Assembly (NCBI RefSeq): GCF_002101335.1
Contig: NZ_CP020773.1
Location: 434,001 to 498,000, forward strand
Length of the DNA stretch: 64,000 nt
Reading direction: 5' to 3'
Source of the DNA: Staphylococcus lutrae
GTDB taxonomy: Bacteria > Bacillota > Bacilli > Staphylococcales > Staphylococcaceae
Shown: positions 52,545 to 63,033 of the stretch, in pieces
Layout: every line of letters begins with the position of its first letter
Position numbering within the stretch: the stretch's first letter is position 1
Notes under the pieces: generated by a model
Told to the model about the DNA's origin: nothing
Database searches by the model: none
What the model saw: the letters and a program-made list of their open reading frames with translations, nothing else
Position numbers and translations under genes: made by a program

Positions 52545-54728
52545 TTATTTCTTCACATTTTTTAATCGTAATGCATTTAATACAACTGAAACTGAACTAA
52601 ATGCCATTGCTGCACCGGCAACCCATGGCGCTAAAAGACCTGCTGCTGCAATAGGGATTCCAATCAAATTATAACAAAATGCAAAAAATAAATTTTGTTT
52701 TATATTTTTTATTGTTAAACGACTTAGCTTTAATGCCTCTACAACTCCTGTCAAATGACCATTGACTAACGCAATATCAGCAGAATCTAATGCAATATCA
52801 GATCCTGAACCCATCGCCACACCCATATCACTTTTCATCAATGCTGGTGCATCATTCACACCATCACCCACCATCATGACACGGTGACCCTGTTGCTGTA
52901 ATTCACTAATGACGTCAGATTTTTCATCCGGTTTGACTTCTGATATCACTGTTGTAAATCCAAGTGCTTGTCCAATCGCTTGTGCTGTACGTTCACTGTC
53001 ACCACTTAACATGACTAGGCGATAGTCTTTTTTTAATTGCTGTAATACCACTTTGGCATCAACTTTTGGTTCGTCACGCAAAGCGATTACTGCTACAAAA
53101 CAGTCGTCAATGGCCACTCCAATGACCGTAGCCCCCTGTTGTTCAAGGTCATGAATTTTGTGTTGTTGTGTAGATGATAGCGCATCTGTTCCGGTGATGA
53201 ATCGAACCGAGCCTATACGAACAACCTGGTCATTAATTCGTCCTGAAATACCGTGACCGATATGTGTCTCATACTGTTCTACTGGTAGAGTCTCTTCTTG
53301 TGCATATGCATCTAATAACGCTTTAGACAAAGGATGTTCAGAGTGAAGTTCTAGACTCTTAATATAAGCACCAATCGGCCAGTTTTCATTATAATAAATT
53401 TTATCGACTACGATCGGCTTGCCATTTGTAATCGTCCCTGTCTTATCAAAGACAATGGTATCGACATTTTGTGCTTGTTCGAGTGATTCTGCTGTTTTAA
53501 ACAAAACCCCTGCTTCTGCTGCACGTCCTGAACCGACCATGATAGACGTTGGCGTTGCTAAACCTAAAGCACATGGACATGCAATCACGATGACTGAGAT
53601 AAAAATTTCAAAGCTCTCTGTAAATCGAAATGGACTGATGATAAAATACCATACCGCAAAGGCAATTAGAGCCAAAGCCACAACAGTGGGTACAAAAATA
53701 TTTGAAATTTTATCAGCAAGTCTTTGTATTTGTGGTTTATCATTTTGTGCCGCTTCAACGACTTTAATGATTTGATTTAATACTAAGTCTTCACCAACCT
53801 GAGTCACTTTAACTTTAATAAAATTCGTTTCATTCAATGTACTACCAATAACAGTGTCACCTATTTTCTTTTCAACAGGCATACTTTCTCCAGTTAACAT
53901 GGCTTCATTGATTGTCGTAGCACCATCCACAATTTCACCATCTAAAGGGATTTGTTGACCACTTCTCACCCACAGAACATCTCCCACCCGTACATCATCA
54001 ATTGATACCCGCTCTGTCTCTCCATTGCGTTCAACTTCAGCATCTTTAACTTGTAGTGCTGCTAATTTACTAATTGCATCACTGGCATGTCCTTTCGCCC
54101 GCATCTCAAAATATTTACCTAACAAAATTAAAGTAATTAATACGGCACTTGTCTCAAAATAAAGTGCAACATGATGCGTTGAATTAATGTGTGTTAACAT
54201 TAAATAAATACTGTAAAAATAGGCAGCTGATGTCCCCATCGCGACAAGTACATCCATATTGGCGCTTTTGTTGGAGAGCGACTTATACGCACCGACATAG
54301 AATTGCCCTCCTAATACAAATTGAATAGGTGTAGCTAAAATAAATTGAAACCAACCATTCATGAAGAGATTAGGCACCGGGATAAAACTGAGAAATGCAA
54401 AATGACCAAACATCGTATACAACAATGGTAATGAAAGTATCAGCGAAATAATAAACTTATACTTTTGCCGCTTTAATTCACTACTTTTACGTTTTTCAGT
54501 TTCAGCTTGTGTCTCCATTGGAAAGGCTTCGTATCCAATCTTTGCCACACGTTCATATATTTCATCAATAGTAATTTTCGACGGGTCGTACTTCACCGTG
54601 CCATTTTCCATGACTAAGTTCACACTGATATTATCAATACCTTCTTGACGATTAAGTACTTTTTCAATACGTGCAGAACAAGCTGCACATGTCATACCTG
54701 AAATTTTAAAAGTTTCTTCTCGTGTCAT
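52545..54728 (-). CDS. copA: CopA, copper-exporting P1B ATPase
   Basis: 727 aa with eight membrane helices. One N-terminal HMA domain with CAAC (GMTCAACSARIEKV), A-domain LTGES, intramembrane CPC (IACPCALGLATPTS), phosphorylation DKTGT, ATP site HP (SEHPLSKAL) and GDGVNDAPALM. The S. aureus protein has about 802 aa and two HMA domains, so one is missing here. An operator-like palindrome lies just upstream. Confidence 0.95.
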   Translation of the reverse strand: MTREETFKISGMTCAACSARIEKVLNRQEGIDNISVNLVMENGTVKYDPSKITIDEIYERVAKIGYEAFPMETQAETEKRKSSELKRQKYKFIISLILSLPLLYTMFGHFAFLSFIPVPNLFMNGWFQFILATPIQFVLGGQFYVGAYKSLSNKSANMDVLVAMGTSAAYFYSIYLMLTHINSTHHVALYFETSAVLITLILLGKYFEMRAKGHASDAISKLAALQVKDAEVERNGETERVSIDDVRVGDVLWVRSGQQIPLDGEIVDGATTINEAMLTGESMPVEKKIGDTVIGSTLNETNFIKVKVTQVGEDLVLNQIIKVVEAAQNDKPQIQRLADKISNIFVPTVVALALIAFAVWYFIISPFRFTESFEIFISVIVIACPCALGLATPTSIMVGSGRAAEAGVLFKTAESLEQAQNVDTIVFDKTGTITNGKPIVVDKIYYNENWPIGAYIKSLELHSEHPLSKALLDAYAQEETLPVEQYETHIGHGISGRINDQVVRIGSVRFITGTDALSSTQQHKIHDLEQQGATVIGVAIDDCFVAVIALRDEPKVDAKVVLQQLKKDYRLVMLSGDSERTAQAIGQALGFTTVISEVKPDEKSDVISELQQQGHRVMMVGDGVNDAPALMKSDMGVAMGSGSDIALDSADIALVNGHLTGVVEALKLSRLTIKNIKQNLFFAFCYNLIGIPIAAAGLLAPWVAGAAMAFSSVSVVLNALRLKNVKK

Positions 54729-54741
54729 CTTTTCATCTCCT

Positions 54742-54758
54742 ATACCTATAGAGGGTAT
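54742..54758. promoter_or_regulatory. CsoR-type operator upstream of copA
   Basis: ATACCTATAGAGGGTAT is a pseudo-palindrome of the CsoR operator class (TACCCTATAGGGGTA-like), 14 bp before the copA start. It suggests copA also has its own copper-induced promoter. Confidence 0.7.
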
Positions 54759-54821
54759 ATTCTTTTTATAAAATGAGGGCTCAATCTCACACTTTCATGA
54801 AATTTAAGCCCACTCGCTATC

Positions 54822-55028
54822 TTATGACACCACATCGTACCCTTGCTCATAAATACGTTGTTTAATATCATCTAACGCTGTATCTTCATTCACTTCAACT
54901 TCCACTATATCTTTTGCAGGGAAAGCTTCTACATGTGTCACATGCGCATTTTCTTTGACTGCATCTTCAACTGCCGCTTTACAATGATCACAAGTCATTC
55001 CTTCTACTTTAATTGTGTGTTTTACCAT
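54822..55028 (-). CDS. copZ: CopZ, copper chaperone
   Basis: 68-aa HMA protein with Cu(I) motif MTCDHC (GMTCDHCKAAVEDAV) and the usual ferredoxin-like fold. Delivers Cu(I) to CopA. Ribosome site AAGGAG 9 nt before the ATG; overlaps csoZ by 20 nt. Confidence 0.95.
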   Translation of the reverse strand: MVKHTIKVEGMTCDHCKAAVEDAVKENAHVTHVEAFPAKDIVEVEVNEDTALDDIKQRIYEQGYDVVS

Positions 55029-55254
55029 CGTTTGACACTCCTTTGTATGATTCGATTACAGGAAATCCTGCATCATAAATTTCTTTTTCTATTGTGTTGA
55101 GATTCGCTGGTGTTTGAAAAGTGAGTTTCACTAGATGTGCTGCAATATCAACTACTACTGATTCAACACCAATCAACGTCAACAAGCGTGTTTCCAATTC
55201 ATTTTGTTGGTGCTCTGTTGTCAGTTGATCAATTTTAACGTAACCGATTTCCAT
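55009..55254 (-). CDS. csoZ: CsoZ-like HMA-fold protein without CXXC
   Basis: 81 aa. The pattern (VKIDQL...ETRLLTLIGVESVVVDIAAHLVKLTF...IEKEIYDAGFPV) follows the HMA fold, but the metal-binding Cys pair is absent. In S. aureus a protein of this kind follows csoR. Function unproven, perhaps a CopZ partner. The ATG at 55254 lies 7 nt after AGAGG. Confidence 0.8.
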   Translation of the reverse strand: MEIGYVKIDQLTTEHQQNELETRLLTLIGVESVVVDIAAHLVKLTFQTPANLNTIEKEIYDAGFPVIESYKGVSNDGKTHN

Positions 55255-55266
55255 CACTTTACCTCT

Positions 55267-55554
55267 TCAATCTTTCATCAGTTTTTGAAATGTCACGAGT
55301 AATTCTTCCATTGCCTCAGTTTGATGTCCTGCTTCAATTTTATGCATGATACATCCTTTCATATGGTGATCAAGTAATCGTGATGCAACACTATTTAATG
55401 CCGAACGTGTAGCTCTAATTTGTGTTAAGATGTCATCACAATAGACATCCTCATCAATCATACGATTAATCGCTTTAACTTGACCTTCAATGCGATTTAA
55501 ACGTGATTTCAAATTTCTCTTAATCTCTTCAGAATGATGTGCATGTTCTGTCAT
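55267..55554 (-). CDS. csoR: CsoR, copper-sensing repressor
   Basis: 95-aa all-helical DUF156 repressor. Cu(I) ligands Cys-His-Cys are in VYCDDIL and LLDHHMKGCIMH (x-C-H-C pattern); R-L-x-R-I-E-G-Q-V is conserved. First gene of csoR-csoZ-copZ-copA. Leaves the operator on Cu(I) binding. Confidence 0.95.
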   Translation of the reverse strand: MTEHAHHSEEIKRNLKSRLNRIEGQVKAINRMIDEDVYCDDILTQIRATRSALNSVASRLLDHHMKGCIMHKIEAGHQTEAMEELLVTFQKLMKD

Positions 55555-55585
55555 TTCACATCCCCCTCATATTCTATACTTCCAT

Positions 55586-55612
55586 ATTATACCCTATACA
55601 GGTATATGTCAA
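55586..55612 (-). promoter_or_regulatory. csoR promoter and CsoR operator
   Basis: On the minus strand a -35 TTGACA (55612-55607) and a -10 TATAAT (55591-55586) enclose the palindrome ATACCTGTATAGGGTAT (55589-55605), the CsoR operator class. The 15-bp spacer is short. The operator fills the spacer, so repressor and polymerase would exclude each other. Confidence 0.8.
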
Positions 55613-55682
55613 TGTCTAAAAATCACTTAAAAGTCTTAATCATGATACAATAAAAACACTTTACAAGAAGGAGTTATATCAT

Positions 55683-57173
55683 ATGCCCGAGTTCTTATAT
55701 TCCATTCTTTATAATCAAAATGTATTACTCAATTACATATTTATAGGTGCATTTTTATTAAACCTAATTTTTATCTTTACTATTATCTTTATGGAAAGAC
55801 GCAGTGCCAGTTCAATATGGGCGTGGATATTTGTACTCGGTCTCTTTCCACTCCTTGGATTTATTTTGTATTTATTATTCGGTCGACAAATCCAACGAAA
55901 ATCCATCTTTAAGTTAAATCAACGTGATCAGATGGGCTTAGAAGCCATTGTCAATGAACAACTACATGCACTTAAAAACAATCAATTTGAAGCTGACAAT
56001 CCGCATATTCAAAATTACAGCCGTATGATTCAAATGCTACTGTATAACAACGCTGCTTTTTACACGAATAACAATGAAATCACGCTTTTTACAGATGGAC
56101 ACCAAAAATTTAACAGCCTCAAAGAAGATATTCGAAATGCAAAATCTTATATCCACATCCAATATTATATTTTTAAACATGATACATTAGGAAAAAGTAT
56201 ATTAGCATTATTAGAAGAGAAACTCGAACAAGGTGTAGAAGTTAAAATGCTGTATGACGATATGGGCTCTCGAAGTTTAACATTACGTGATTTCAAACGA
56301 TTTAAACAAAAAGGGGGACATGTCGAATCCTTTTTCCCTTCCAAGTTGCCGCTCATTAATTTGCGGATGAACAACCGAAATCACCGAAAAATTGTTGTCA
56401 TCGATGGTTATATCGGTTATGTAGGAGGCTTTAATGTCGGAAATGAATATCTCGGTTTATCTAAAAAGTTCGGTTATTGGCGAGATACGCATTTACGTAT
56501 TCAAGGTCAGGCTGTCAGTGCGCTTCAACTCCGCTTTATTTTAGATTGGAATTCACAGGCACATCGCGACAATATCACTTACAGTAGTCAGTATTTTCCA
56601 CGTCATCAAGAAAATAAAGCTGGCAATATCGGGATTCAAATCGCTTCGAGTGGACCAGACGAGTTTTGGGAACAAGTGAAATATGGATATTTAAAAATGA
56701 TTTCGATGGCCAAAAAAGAAATTTATATTCAAACGCCTTATTTTGTTCCTGATGATGCCTTTATGGATGCATTAAAAATTGCAGCATTAGGCGGTGTCCA
56801 TGTGAATATCATGATTCCATCAAAGCCAGATCACCCATTTGTGTACTGGGCCACTTTTAAAAACGTTGCAAGCCTTCTTGAAGCAGGCGCACATGTCTAC
56901 TTATACGATAACGGCTTTTTACATGCCAAAACCTTAACAATAGATGATGAAATTACAAGCATAGGGACAACGAATATGGATCATCGCAGCTTTACTTTAA
57001 ATTTTGAAGTCAATGCATTCGTTTATAATGAAAAATTAGCTCAAGAAGTACGTGAAAGCTTTGAAGAGGATTTAAAAGCATGTTCGGAGTTAACAAAAGA
57101 CCGTTATGCACAAAGAGGGGTATGGATTAAATTTAAAGAAGCAGTCAGCCAATTGCTCGCACCTATTTTATAA
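55683..57173 (+). CDS. cls: Cardiolipin synthase
   Basis: 496-aa phospholipase-D superfamily membrane enzyme. Two N-terminal helices (about 12-40, 48-68) and two HKD motifs, [10 protein letters not shown] and [11 protein letters not shown] with [10 protein letters not shown]. Condenses two phosphatidylglycerols. Closer in length to S. aureus Cls2, and its place near the rodA-ddl region fits. Confidence 0.95.
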   Translation: MPEFLYSILYNQNVLLNYIFIGAFLLNLIFIFTIIFMERRSASSIWAWIFVLGLFPLLGFILYLLFGRQIQRKSIFKLNQRDQMGLEAIVNEQLHALKNNQFEADNPHIQNYSRMIQMLLYNNAAFYTNNNEITLFTDGHQKFNSLKEDIRNAKSYIHIQYYIFKHDTLGKSILALLEEKLEQGVEVKMLYDDMGSRSLTLRDFKRFKQKGGHVESFFPSKLPLINLRMNNRNHRKIVVIDGYIGYVGGFNVGNEYLGLSKKFGYWRDTHLRIQGQAVSALQLRFILDWNSQAHRDNITYSSQYFPRHQENKAGNIGIQIASSGPDEFWEQVKYGYLKMISMAKKEIYIQTPYFVPDDAFMDALKIAALGGVHVNIMIPSKPDHPFVYWATFKNVASLLEAGAHVYLYDNGFLHAKTLTIDDEITSIGTTNMDHRSFTLNFEVNAFVYNEKLAQEVRESFEEDLKACSELTKDRYAQRGVWIKFKEAVSQLLAPIL

Positions 57174-57192
57174 TAGAAAAGAGGGAAACTAA

Positions 57193-57846
57193 ATGAAGCA
57201 ACACATTAAGGCCGCTGAACAATATATGCGACATTGCCATGCACAAGACCAAAGTGGACACGATATTGCACACGTATTGCGTGTAAGAAAACAGGCACTA
57301 GTCATCGCACAACACTATCCCGATGCGAACTTATTTCACATTGAAATGTCAGCCCTGTTACATGACACAATTGATGATAAATTAGTAGAAATGACCACTG
57401 CACGAAATGCATTAATTGCGTTTTTCAAAAAACAGCAAATAACGCCTGATGATCAACAAGCGATTTTATATATCATTGAAAATATCAGTTATCGAAAAAC
57501 TCAAAACGTCGGAACTTTGCAGACGATTGAAGCGCAAATCGTTCAAGATGCCGATCGTTTAGATGCTTTAGGTGCAATCGGTATCGCAAGAACCTTTCAA
57601 TTTGCAGGCCATTTTAATGAACCGATGTGGACCGGGACACATACACTTCATGACATGCAACAACTTGTGGATATGCATGCACTTCCTCCTTCAGCAATCA
57701 AACACTTTTTTGAAAAGCTATTGCACTTAAAGGCGCATATCAATACACCAGAAGCCCGACAAGTTGCTGAACAGCGTCATACTTTTTTAGAACATTTTTT
57801 ACTTCAATTTTTTGACGAATGGGACACCTCATCCCCTTCTTCCTAA
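57193..57846 (+). CDS. HD-domain phosphohydrolase
   Basis: 217 aa. Metal ligands in SGHDIAHVLRV, ALLHDTIDDK (HD pair) and QDADRLDALGAIGIAR. YedJ/PhnHD-like family; substrate unknown. 19 nt after cls, so probably co-transcribed. Confidence 0.88.
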   Translation: MKQHIKAAEQYMRHCHAQDQSGHDIAHVLRVRKQALVIAQHYPDANLFHIEMSALLHDTIDDKLVEMTTARNALIAFFKKQQITPDDQQAILYIIENISYRKTQNVGTLQTIEAQIVQDADRLDALGAIGIARTFQFAGHFNEPMWTGTHTLHDMQQLVDMHALPPSAIKHFFEKLLHLKAHINTPEARQVAEQRHTFLEHFLLQFFDEWDTSSPSS

Positions 57847-57866
57847 ATCAAGCTAGTATCCAAATT

Positions 57867-57913
57867 AAAAAACGGGAGGTCTACCACTTTTGTAGTGGCA
57901 CACCTCTCGTTTT
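57867..57913. terminator. Bidirectional terminator, HD gene and yidC
   Basis: AAAACGGGAGGT with ACCTCTCGTTTT as the outer stem and CCACTTTTGTAGTGG as the inner hairpin, T-rich on both sides. Confidence 0.88.
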
Positions 57914-57935
57914 AAGTCAATTTAACATCATTGAA

Positions 57936-58802
57936 TTATTTCTTTTTATTCTTTTTACTGACAACTTGTGTGTTTTTGCCTGTATTTTTGCCGTTTTTTT
58001 CTGCTTCAAACTTTTTGATTAATGGTGCAACTTCTTCTTTTGCTTTTTTACCATACACCACATTCGCTAAATACGTTTGAACCACAAGGAATGCCGCTGA
58101 AACAGACCAGTATAAACCTAGTGCCGCCGCTGAACTAAATGAAATCCAGACAATCATGATTGGCGATACAATCATCATCATGTAACCCATTTGACGTTGT
58201 TCTTCAGGCATATTTGCACTTGATACATAAGCCTGGATAAAGTAAAGTACACCGGCAATGATTGTGATCCAAATATCTGGTTTATCAAGTTGGAACCACA
58301 TGAAATCCGAATATTTCGTAATTCCTCCGTCTGAAGGATATTTCAAGACAAAGAATAGACCCATAACAATTGGCATTTGCAGGATAAGTGGCAAACAACC
58401 TAACATACTTGCCATTGGATTCATATCATATTTTTTATAAACTTGCATCATTTCTTGATTTGCTGCCATCTTATCTTCTTGCGTACGTGCACGTTTCACT
58501 TTTTCTTGTGCTTCTGATATTTCAGGCTTTGCAATTTTCATTTTTTCACGCATCATGTGCATGTTTTTATAGTTTGATAACATAAATGGTAATAACACGA
58601 TACGTACAACCAATACGATGATGATAATCGCTAAACCATAATTGTTATTCAGATGATCCCCTAACCAGTGTATTAATCTGTCCATCGGTTGAACGAATGT
58701 ATTAAAAAAGAATCCATCCCGATTTTCCGGTTTACTATAATCACAACCAGCTAGAAGAAAGACGACACCTACAAGCATTGTCAATAACGCTTTGTTCTTC
58801 AT
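57936..58802 (-). CDS. yidC: YidC/OxaA membrane protein insertase, lipoprotein
   Basis: 288 aa. Lipoprotein signal [20 protein letters not shown], five further helices and the conserved hydrophilic-groove Arg in [13 protein letters not shown]. The cytoplasmic loop and basic tail ([17 protein letters not shown]) bind ribosomes. The ATG at 58802 follows AGAGGTGG; the longer frame has no ribosome site and would bury the signal peptide. Confidence 0.95.
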   Translation of the reverse strand: MKNKALLTMLVGVVFLLAGCDYSKPENRDGFFFNTFVQPMDRLIHWLGDHLNNNYGLAIIIIVLVVRIVLLPFMLSNYKNMHMMREKMKIAKPEISEAQEKVKRARTQEDKMAANQEMMQVYKKYDMNPMASMLGCLPLILQMPIVMGLFFVLKYPSDGGITKYSDFMWFQLDKPDIWITIIAGVLYFIQAYVSSANMPEEQRQMGYMMMIVSPIMIVWISFSSAAALGLYWSVSAAFLVVQTYLANVVYGKKAKEEVAPLIKKFEAEKNGKNTGKNTQVVSKKNKKK

Positions 58803-58890
58803 TTTTCCACCTCTAATGTCATATTCACATAAATGATATTTTAACATACAAATCCTTTTGGTGGAAATATATTCCAACATAAAAATGACA

Positions 58891-59529
58891 TTATTTGAAA
58901 TACTGCAAATAACGCTTCACAGAGTTTTCAATATTCGCACTGTGTGTAATGGAGGAAATCGTTGCGATACCATCCGCTCCATTTTTAATTAGGGACGCAA
59001 CATTTTCTTCTGTGATTCCTCCAATAGCAACCATTGGAATATGCGCATCATACTCACGCATACGTCGAATTAATTGAATACCACCAGGTCTTTTCGCATC
59101 ACTTTTAGACCGCGTTTCATATACCGGGCCTACGCCGATGTAGTCCACATCAGTTAAATCAGATTGATCATATTCTTCAAAACTACCAACACTAAGCCCT
59201 ATCGTTTTACCTTTTAATAAATGCTTAAAACTTGAAATCTTTGCATCATCTTGACCCACATGAACCCCGTCAGCATCAATTTCAATCGCTAAATCAATAT
59301 CGTCATTGACTATAAAAGGCACGTGATACGCACGACAAATATCTCTGAGACGTATCGCCATCGCTTTTTTATCTTCTCCCTTTAATGATGAAGGGCCCTT
59401 TTCACGAAATTGATACATTGTAATACCGGCCTCTAAAGCCGCTGTTAAAATGGATTCTAAATCCCCTTTTTTGATATCTTGTGTACCCGCAATAAAATAC
59501 ACACGTAACTGTTTTCTATCAAAACCCAT
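58891..59529 (-). CDS. thiE: Thiamine-phosphate synthase
   Basis: 212-aa TIM barrel joining HMP-PP and thiazole-[29 protein letters not shown], and [17 protein letters not shown]. Overlaps thiM by 11 nt. Last gene of tenA-thiD-thiM-thiE. Confidence 0.96.
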   Translation of the reverse strand: MGFDRKQLRVYFIAGTQDIKKGDLESILTAALEAGITMYQFREKGPSSLKGEDKKAMAIRLRDICRAYHVPFIVNDDIDLAIEIDADGVHVGQDDAKISSFKHLLKGKTIGLSVGSFEEYDQSDLTDVDYIGVGPVYETRSKSDAKRPGGIQLIRRMREYDAHIPMVAIGGITEENVASLIKNGADGIATISSITHSANIENSVKRYLQYFK

Positions 59530-60322
59530 CTCGACTCACTTCTCTCTTTTTAATCTCTAATAAATAAGATTCCGTTGATGTTTGATTTAATGCATCGATA
59601 AATGCCATTAAAAATGTTCCTGGTAAATCAGCACCCTCCCGCATTTCTGCTTGTTCAGCAGCAATATTATAAAACGATACCGCCTCCACAAGCTGCTCAA
59701 GCGTTGGTCGTTGTGCACCTAACAGAAAACTTGCAATGACAGCGCCAAGCAAACAACCTGCACCTGTAATTCGTGTTAATAAAGGCGTTCCATTAGATAA
59801 GACGGTAATTTGATTGTTTTGTATCACCACATCTTCTTTGCCAGATATGACAATTGCGGTTTGATACTTTTGATACGCTTGTTGCGCAATGGACACAGCA
59901 TCCATATCCGTCGCACTATCCGTTCCCTTCATAGTTGTTGTTGCATCCACCAACGTCATGATTTCTGAAGCATTACCTTTAATGACTGCCACATCAACTT
60001 CATCTAAAAATTGCTTACAGAAATCTTTACGGAATTGTGAAGCCCCCACTGCGACAGGATCAAACACGATAGGAACATTCATACGATTGGCCGTTTTTGC
60101 AATCGCAAGCATATCCCGACTATTTTGTACTGTCAACGTTCCAATATTGATTAACAACGCTTGTGTCATCTTAAAAAAATCTTCTGCTTCTTCAGGTGCC
60201 TCACTCATAGCTGGACTTGCACCTAAACTGAGTAAACCATTTGCTGTGAAATTTTTCACAACATCATTGGTATAACATACAACAAGCGGGTGTTGTTTTC
60301 TTACTTCAGTCAAATAACTCAT
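59519..60322 (-). CDS. thiM: Hydroxyethylthiazole kinase
   Basis: 267-aa ribokinase-fold enzyme salvaging the thiazole half. [30 protein letters not shown], and the anion hole [10 protein letters not shown]. Confidence 0.95.
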   Translation of the reverse strand: MSYLTEVRKQHPLVVCYTNDVVKNFTANGLLSLGASPAMSEAPEEAEDFFKMTQALLINIGTLTVQNSRDMLAIAKTANRMNVPIVFDPVAVGASQFRKDFCKQFLDEVDVAVIKGNASEIMTLVDATTTMKGTDSATDMDAVSIAQQAYQKYQTAIVISGKEDVVIQNNQITVLSNGTPLLTRITGAGCLLGAVIASFLLGAQRPTLEQLVEAVSFYNIAAEQAEMREGADLPGTFLMAFIDALNQTSTESYLLEIKKREVSRDGF

Positions 60323-60323
60323 C

Positions 60324-61130
60324 TTAATCCCATCCTTTTAATTTTTCATATGCAAAATGATTGACCGGACCGCGCCCTTTTCCAATTTCTGGTGTTTCTT
60401 TTATTGCTAATGAAATATAGTGCTTCGCTTTCGCAACAGCATCATACACTGTTTTACCTTTCGCCAATTCTGCAGTAATAACAGCTGAAAATGTACATCC
60501 TGTCCCATGCGTATGTTTTGTAGGGTAGCGGTCACTTTTAAATTCATAATGTGCTTCCCTCGTAAATAAGTGATCGACTGCATCCCCTTCAAGGTGGCCC
60601 CCTTTAATGACAACGCCCTTAGAACCAATCTCTTTAATAAAAAACTGACCCGCTTGATGAATTTTTTCGTTAGAATCGATGACGAGACCTGTAATTTCTT
60701 CAGCTTCAGGTATATTAGGTGTTGCAACATCAGCAAATGGTAAGAGTGTTTCTTTTAACTGTTTCCGCACTTGTTGATCCATTAAAGAATCACCACTTTT
60801 TGCAACCATCACCGGATCAATCACATAAGGTATGTTGATTTTTTCTAAAAAACGACGAATGACAGCCATCATTTCAGGTGTAGGTATCATCCCCGTTTTC
60901 ATCGCATGTGGCATCTCATCACTAAAAACACTTTCTAACTGTTCCTCTAACCAGCTTGCTTCTAAATTATGGATATGTTGAACACCCATTGAATTTTGTG
61001 CAACAATGCTCGTCACTGCTGCCATCCCGTAAACCCCACAAGAATGAAATGATTTTAAATCGGCCATGGCACCTGCACCACCACTCGGATCTGTACCAGC
61101 GATTGTTAAAGCGATTTTTGGCTTCTTCAT
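60324..61130 (-). CDS. thiD: HMP/HMP-P kinase
   Basis: 268-aa ribokinase-fold kinase acting twice on the pyrimidine half. [32 protein letters not shown], and [11 protein letters not shown]. The ATG at 61130 is 7 nt after GGAG and overlaps the tenA stop (ATGA). Confidence 0.96.
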   Translation of the reverse strand: MKKPKIALTIAGTDPSGGAGAMADLKSFHSCGVYGMAAVTSIVAQNSMGVQHIHNLEASWLEEQLESVFSDEMPHAMKTGMIPTPEMMAVIRRFLEKINIPYVIDPVMVAKSGDSLMDQQVRKQLKETLLPFADVATPNIPEAEEITGLVIDSNEKIHQAGQFFIKEIGSKGVVIKGGHLEGDAVDHLFTREAHYEFKSDRYPTKHTHGTGCTFSAVITAELAKGKTVYDAVAKAKHYISLAIKETPEIGKGRGPVNHFAYEKLKGWD

Positions 61131-61813
61131 TTGTTTTCTCCCCCAAATTCCCATTGTTCTAATTGATAAGACATATTAAAAAAGCGTCTCTCATGAATTG
61201 TACTTTGTAAAAAATTATTTTTAAGTATTTCTCGAACTTCTGGTGTGCTATTATTTGCATACGTATCGAGCCAACGTGCAATATAAGACATGAGCGTATC
61301 CATTTCTTTCGCATAAAAAGCAAACCAATCTTTTAATGGATGCTGCGCTGGAAAGTCATGATTTTCAATCGCCATTTTACCAATTTGCTGATACACGTAT
61401 GGACACGGTGCCATCGCCGCAATCGTGTATGCAACGTTATCATAAGCATAGGCATTATAATACATATGTTTAATGTAATGGTCTGCTGAAGGATACCAAT
61501 CTCCATCTTTAATAATCTCTTGGTAATCACTTCCTACATATTGCGCCAAAATATGATGAGCTTCAACCTCACCCGAACTGGCAAATTGAATTTGTTCAGT
61601 TAAAAATTGAATTTCTTCTTTTGTGTTCACTTTTGGAATTAATAAAGCATAAATTTTAGCGAATTCATTTAAATAACGTGAATCTGCACGTAAATAATGG
61701 CAAATCGCCGTTTTCGATATTTCCCCACTCAACATGCCTTGGATAAATTTATCTTGATAGATTTGATTAATTAATGGTTTCGCTTCTTGTTTTAATTGTT
61801 CTGTAAACTGCAT
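61127..61813 (-). CDS. tenA: TenA, thiaminase II / aminopyrimidine aminohydrolase
   Basis: 228-aa helical enzyme salvaging HMP from thiamine breakdown. Catalytic Cys in AAMAPCPYVY, conserved HYLRADSRYL and C-terminal IHERRFFNMSYQLEQWEFG. Three ATGs stand in a row (61819, 61816, 61813); ribosome-site spacing (GGAG, 7 nt) favours the last. Confidence 0.95.
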   Translation of the reverse strand: MQFTEQLKQEAKPLINQIYQDKFIQGMLSGEISKTAICHYLRADSRYLNEFAKIYALLIPKVNTKEEIQFLTEQIQFASSGEVEAHHILAQYVGSDYQEIIKDGDWYPSADHYIKHMYYNAYAYDNVAYTIAAMAPCPYVYQQIGKMAIENHDFPAQHPLKDWFAFYAKEMDTLMSYIARWLDTYANNSTPEVREILKNNFLQSTIHERRFFNMSYQLEQWEFGGENK

Positions 61814-61835
61814 CATCATTCTCCTTTGATATGAA

Positions 61836-61985
61836 AAAAGACTACTCCCAAAAGCAGCCTAGTCAACACATCAAAAGCCTCACGTGTTACACGCTACTTC
61901 CCTACGTTGGTTTCACCCAAATCAGGTTCTGAGGGTCTGAATTCACATTCATCTCAGCCAATATTGGCACCCCTAGTAGTCCTTC
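61836..61985 (-). promoter_or_regulatory. TPP riboswitch (thi box) with terminator
   Basis: The minus strand shows the aptamer core: CTAGGGGTGCC, GGCTGAGATG, GACCCTCAGAACCTGAT and the THI box GAACCTGATTTGGGTGAAACC region ending AACGTAGGGAAGT. Downstream GACTA...TAGTC with a U run at 61836-61841 forms the expression-platform terminator. Turns off tenA-thiDME when thiamine pyrophosphate is high. Confidence 0.95.
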
Positions 61986-62494
61986 ATTAATATTTACTTT
62001 TAATGTATCAAAAACCAGTCATAAGTTCAATTAACTGAACGTCTGTTAGCAAGCGAATCGGTAACTCTATTATCTGTTTATGGCATCTCACCTGTATGAA
62101 CAGGAGGCCTTTGTTATCGTAATCATGCGTCGACGGGTTTTATAAATAGATGCATTCTTATTCAAATGAATCAAAAATTATGTATCGTAGTTCTCAATAT
62201 CAATGGTGAATAAAAGTCATCATTATGATGGAAACATTAACGATCAAAAGCGGCAGTTGCCCTTAAATATTTTTCAATATTTAAGAACAACTTGCGCCAA
62301 CATTTTAACATGCCGCATCATTTAAATTTTTCATTTGGCTATTGCCGCTTTTAAAAATGTGATGATTGATAAAAATTTTGAAGAATAAAAGGATAATGTG
62401 AGATAAATCAAATTATTTTATTTGGAGAATATACTTAGAGAAGGTGGTTTGCATTATTGGTGGGATATCCAATAATAAATTATTCGACACACGT
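61986..62494. other. Non-coding gap, riboswitch to ssb-like gene
   Basis: About 500 bp without a gene. In S. aureus the secreted sceD gene lies here (recalled); no trace is seen. Holds the inverted repeat at 62246-62352. Confidence 0.55.
62246..62352. repeat. Structured inverted repeat, possible ncRNA or small MITE
   Basis: Terminal repeats AAAAGCGGCA (62246-62255) and TGCCGCTTTT (62343-62352) enclose a perfect hairpin CTTAAATATT / AATATTTAAG (62262-62285). A second TGCCGC (62311-62316) could pair with the 5' GCGGCA instead of the terminal one, giving two exclusive folds. Confidence 0.5.
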
Positions 62495-62845
62495 TTACTC
62501 TTGAGTTGGATGTGTGTCAATCCTTATTGTGGGTGATGATGCCAAAATAGGAGAAATTTCTGAAACGAGCAATTCTGTAGCATAGCGTTTTTCGTCATTT
62601 TGATAAAAACGCCTTGATTGTATTTGCCCGCTCATTGCTACAGTCATTCCTTCAGTTATCGTTTCGTTAATTTGAAGCGCAATATTACCGAACGCTTTAC
62701 AATTTAAGTAATCCGTGATGGGTTTTGGACTTTTACTTAAATCATTTCTAGTGACTGCGACAGTAAAAATAATAAAGTAACGCGCTTCATTTTCATAGAA
62801 CTTCGGCGGGCGCTGAATATGACCGACAATCTGAAAATGATTCAT
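62495..62845 (-). CDS. Short single-stranded DNA-binding protein-like OB protein
   Basis: 116 aa. OB-fold SSB core (MNHFQIVGHIQRPPKFYENE... CKAFGNIALQINETITEGM), but no acidic C-terminal tail for partner binding. It is therefore a secondary SSB, not the replicative one. The ATG is 8 nt after GGAGG; the longer frame is upstream spacer. The divergent ywpF-like neighbour and fabZ nearby match the order in other staphylococci. Confidence 0.88.
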   Translation of the reverse strand: MNHFQIVGHIQRPPKFYENEARYFIIFTVAVTRNDLSKSPKPITDYLNCKAFGNIALQINETITEGMTVAMSGQIQSRRFYQNDEKRYATELLVSEISPILASSPTIRIDTHPTQE

Positions 62846-63033
62846 GTGGTTCACCTCCTGTACGCATACTATATCGCTTTCAAGAAAGAATAACAAACTA
62901 CCAATCATGAAAAAATCGTCATTAGACACGCACAGGAAATCATGCAATCCGAGAATTATTTTAAAAATTGCGCTATAATAAGGGATATCATAAAATGATT
63001 CGTAAAGTTTTTAATGTGAAGGAGGCGACGCTG

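Noticed and set aside
49310-55612. A new defence or toxin system in the accessory region
   Set aside because: Every gene here is a surface protein, protease, copper gene or a single small basic protein; no nuclease, reverse transcriptase, NTPase sensor or paired toxin-antitoxin pattern was seen.
59889-60275. 128-aa plus-strand frame within thiM
   Set aside because: Antisense to thiM with no start signals; thiM motifs explain the sequence.
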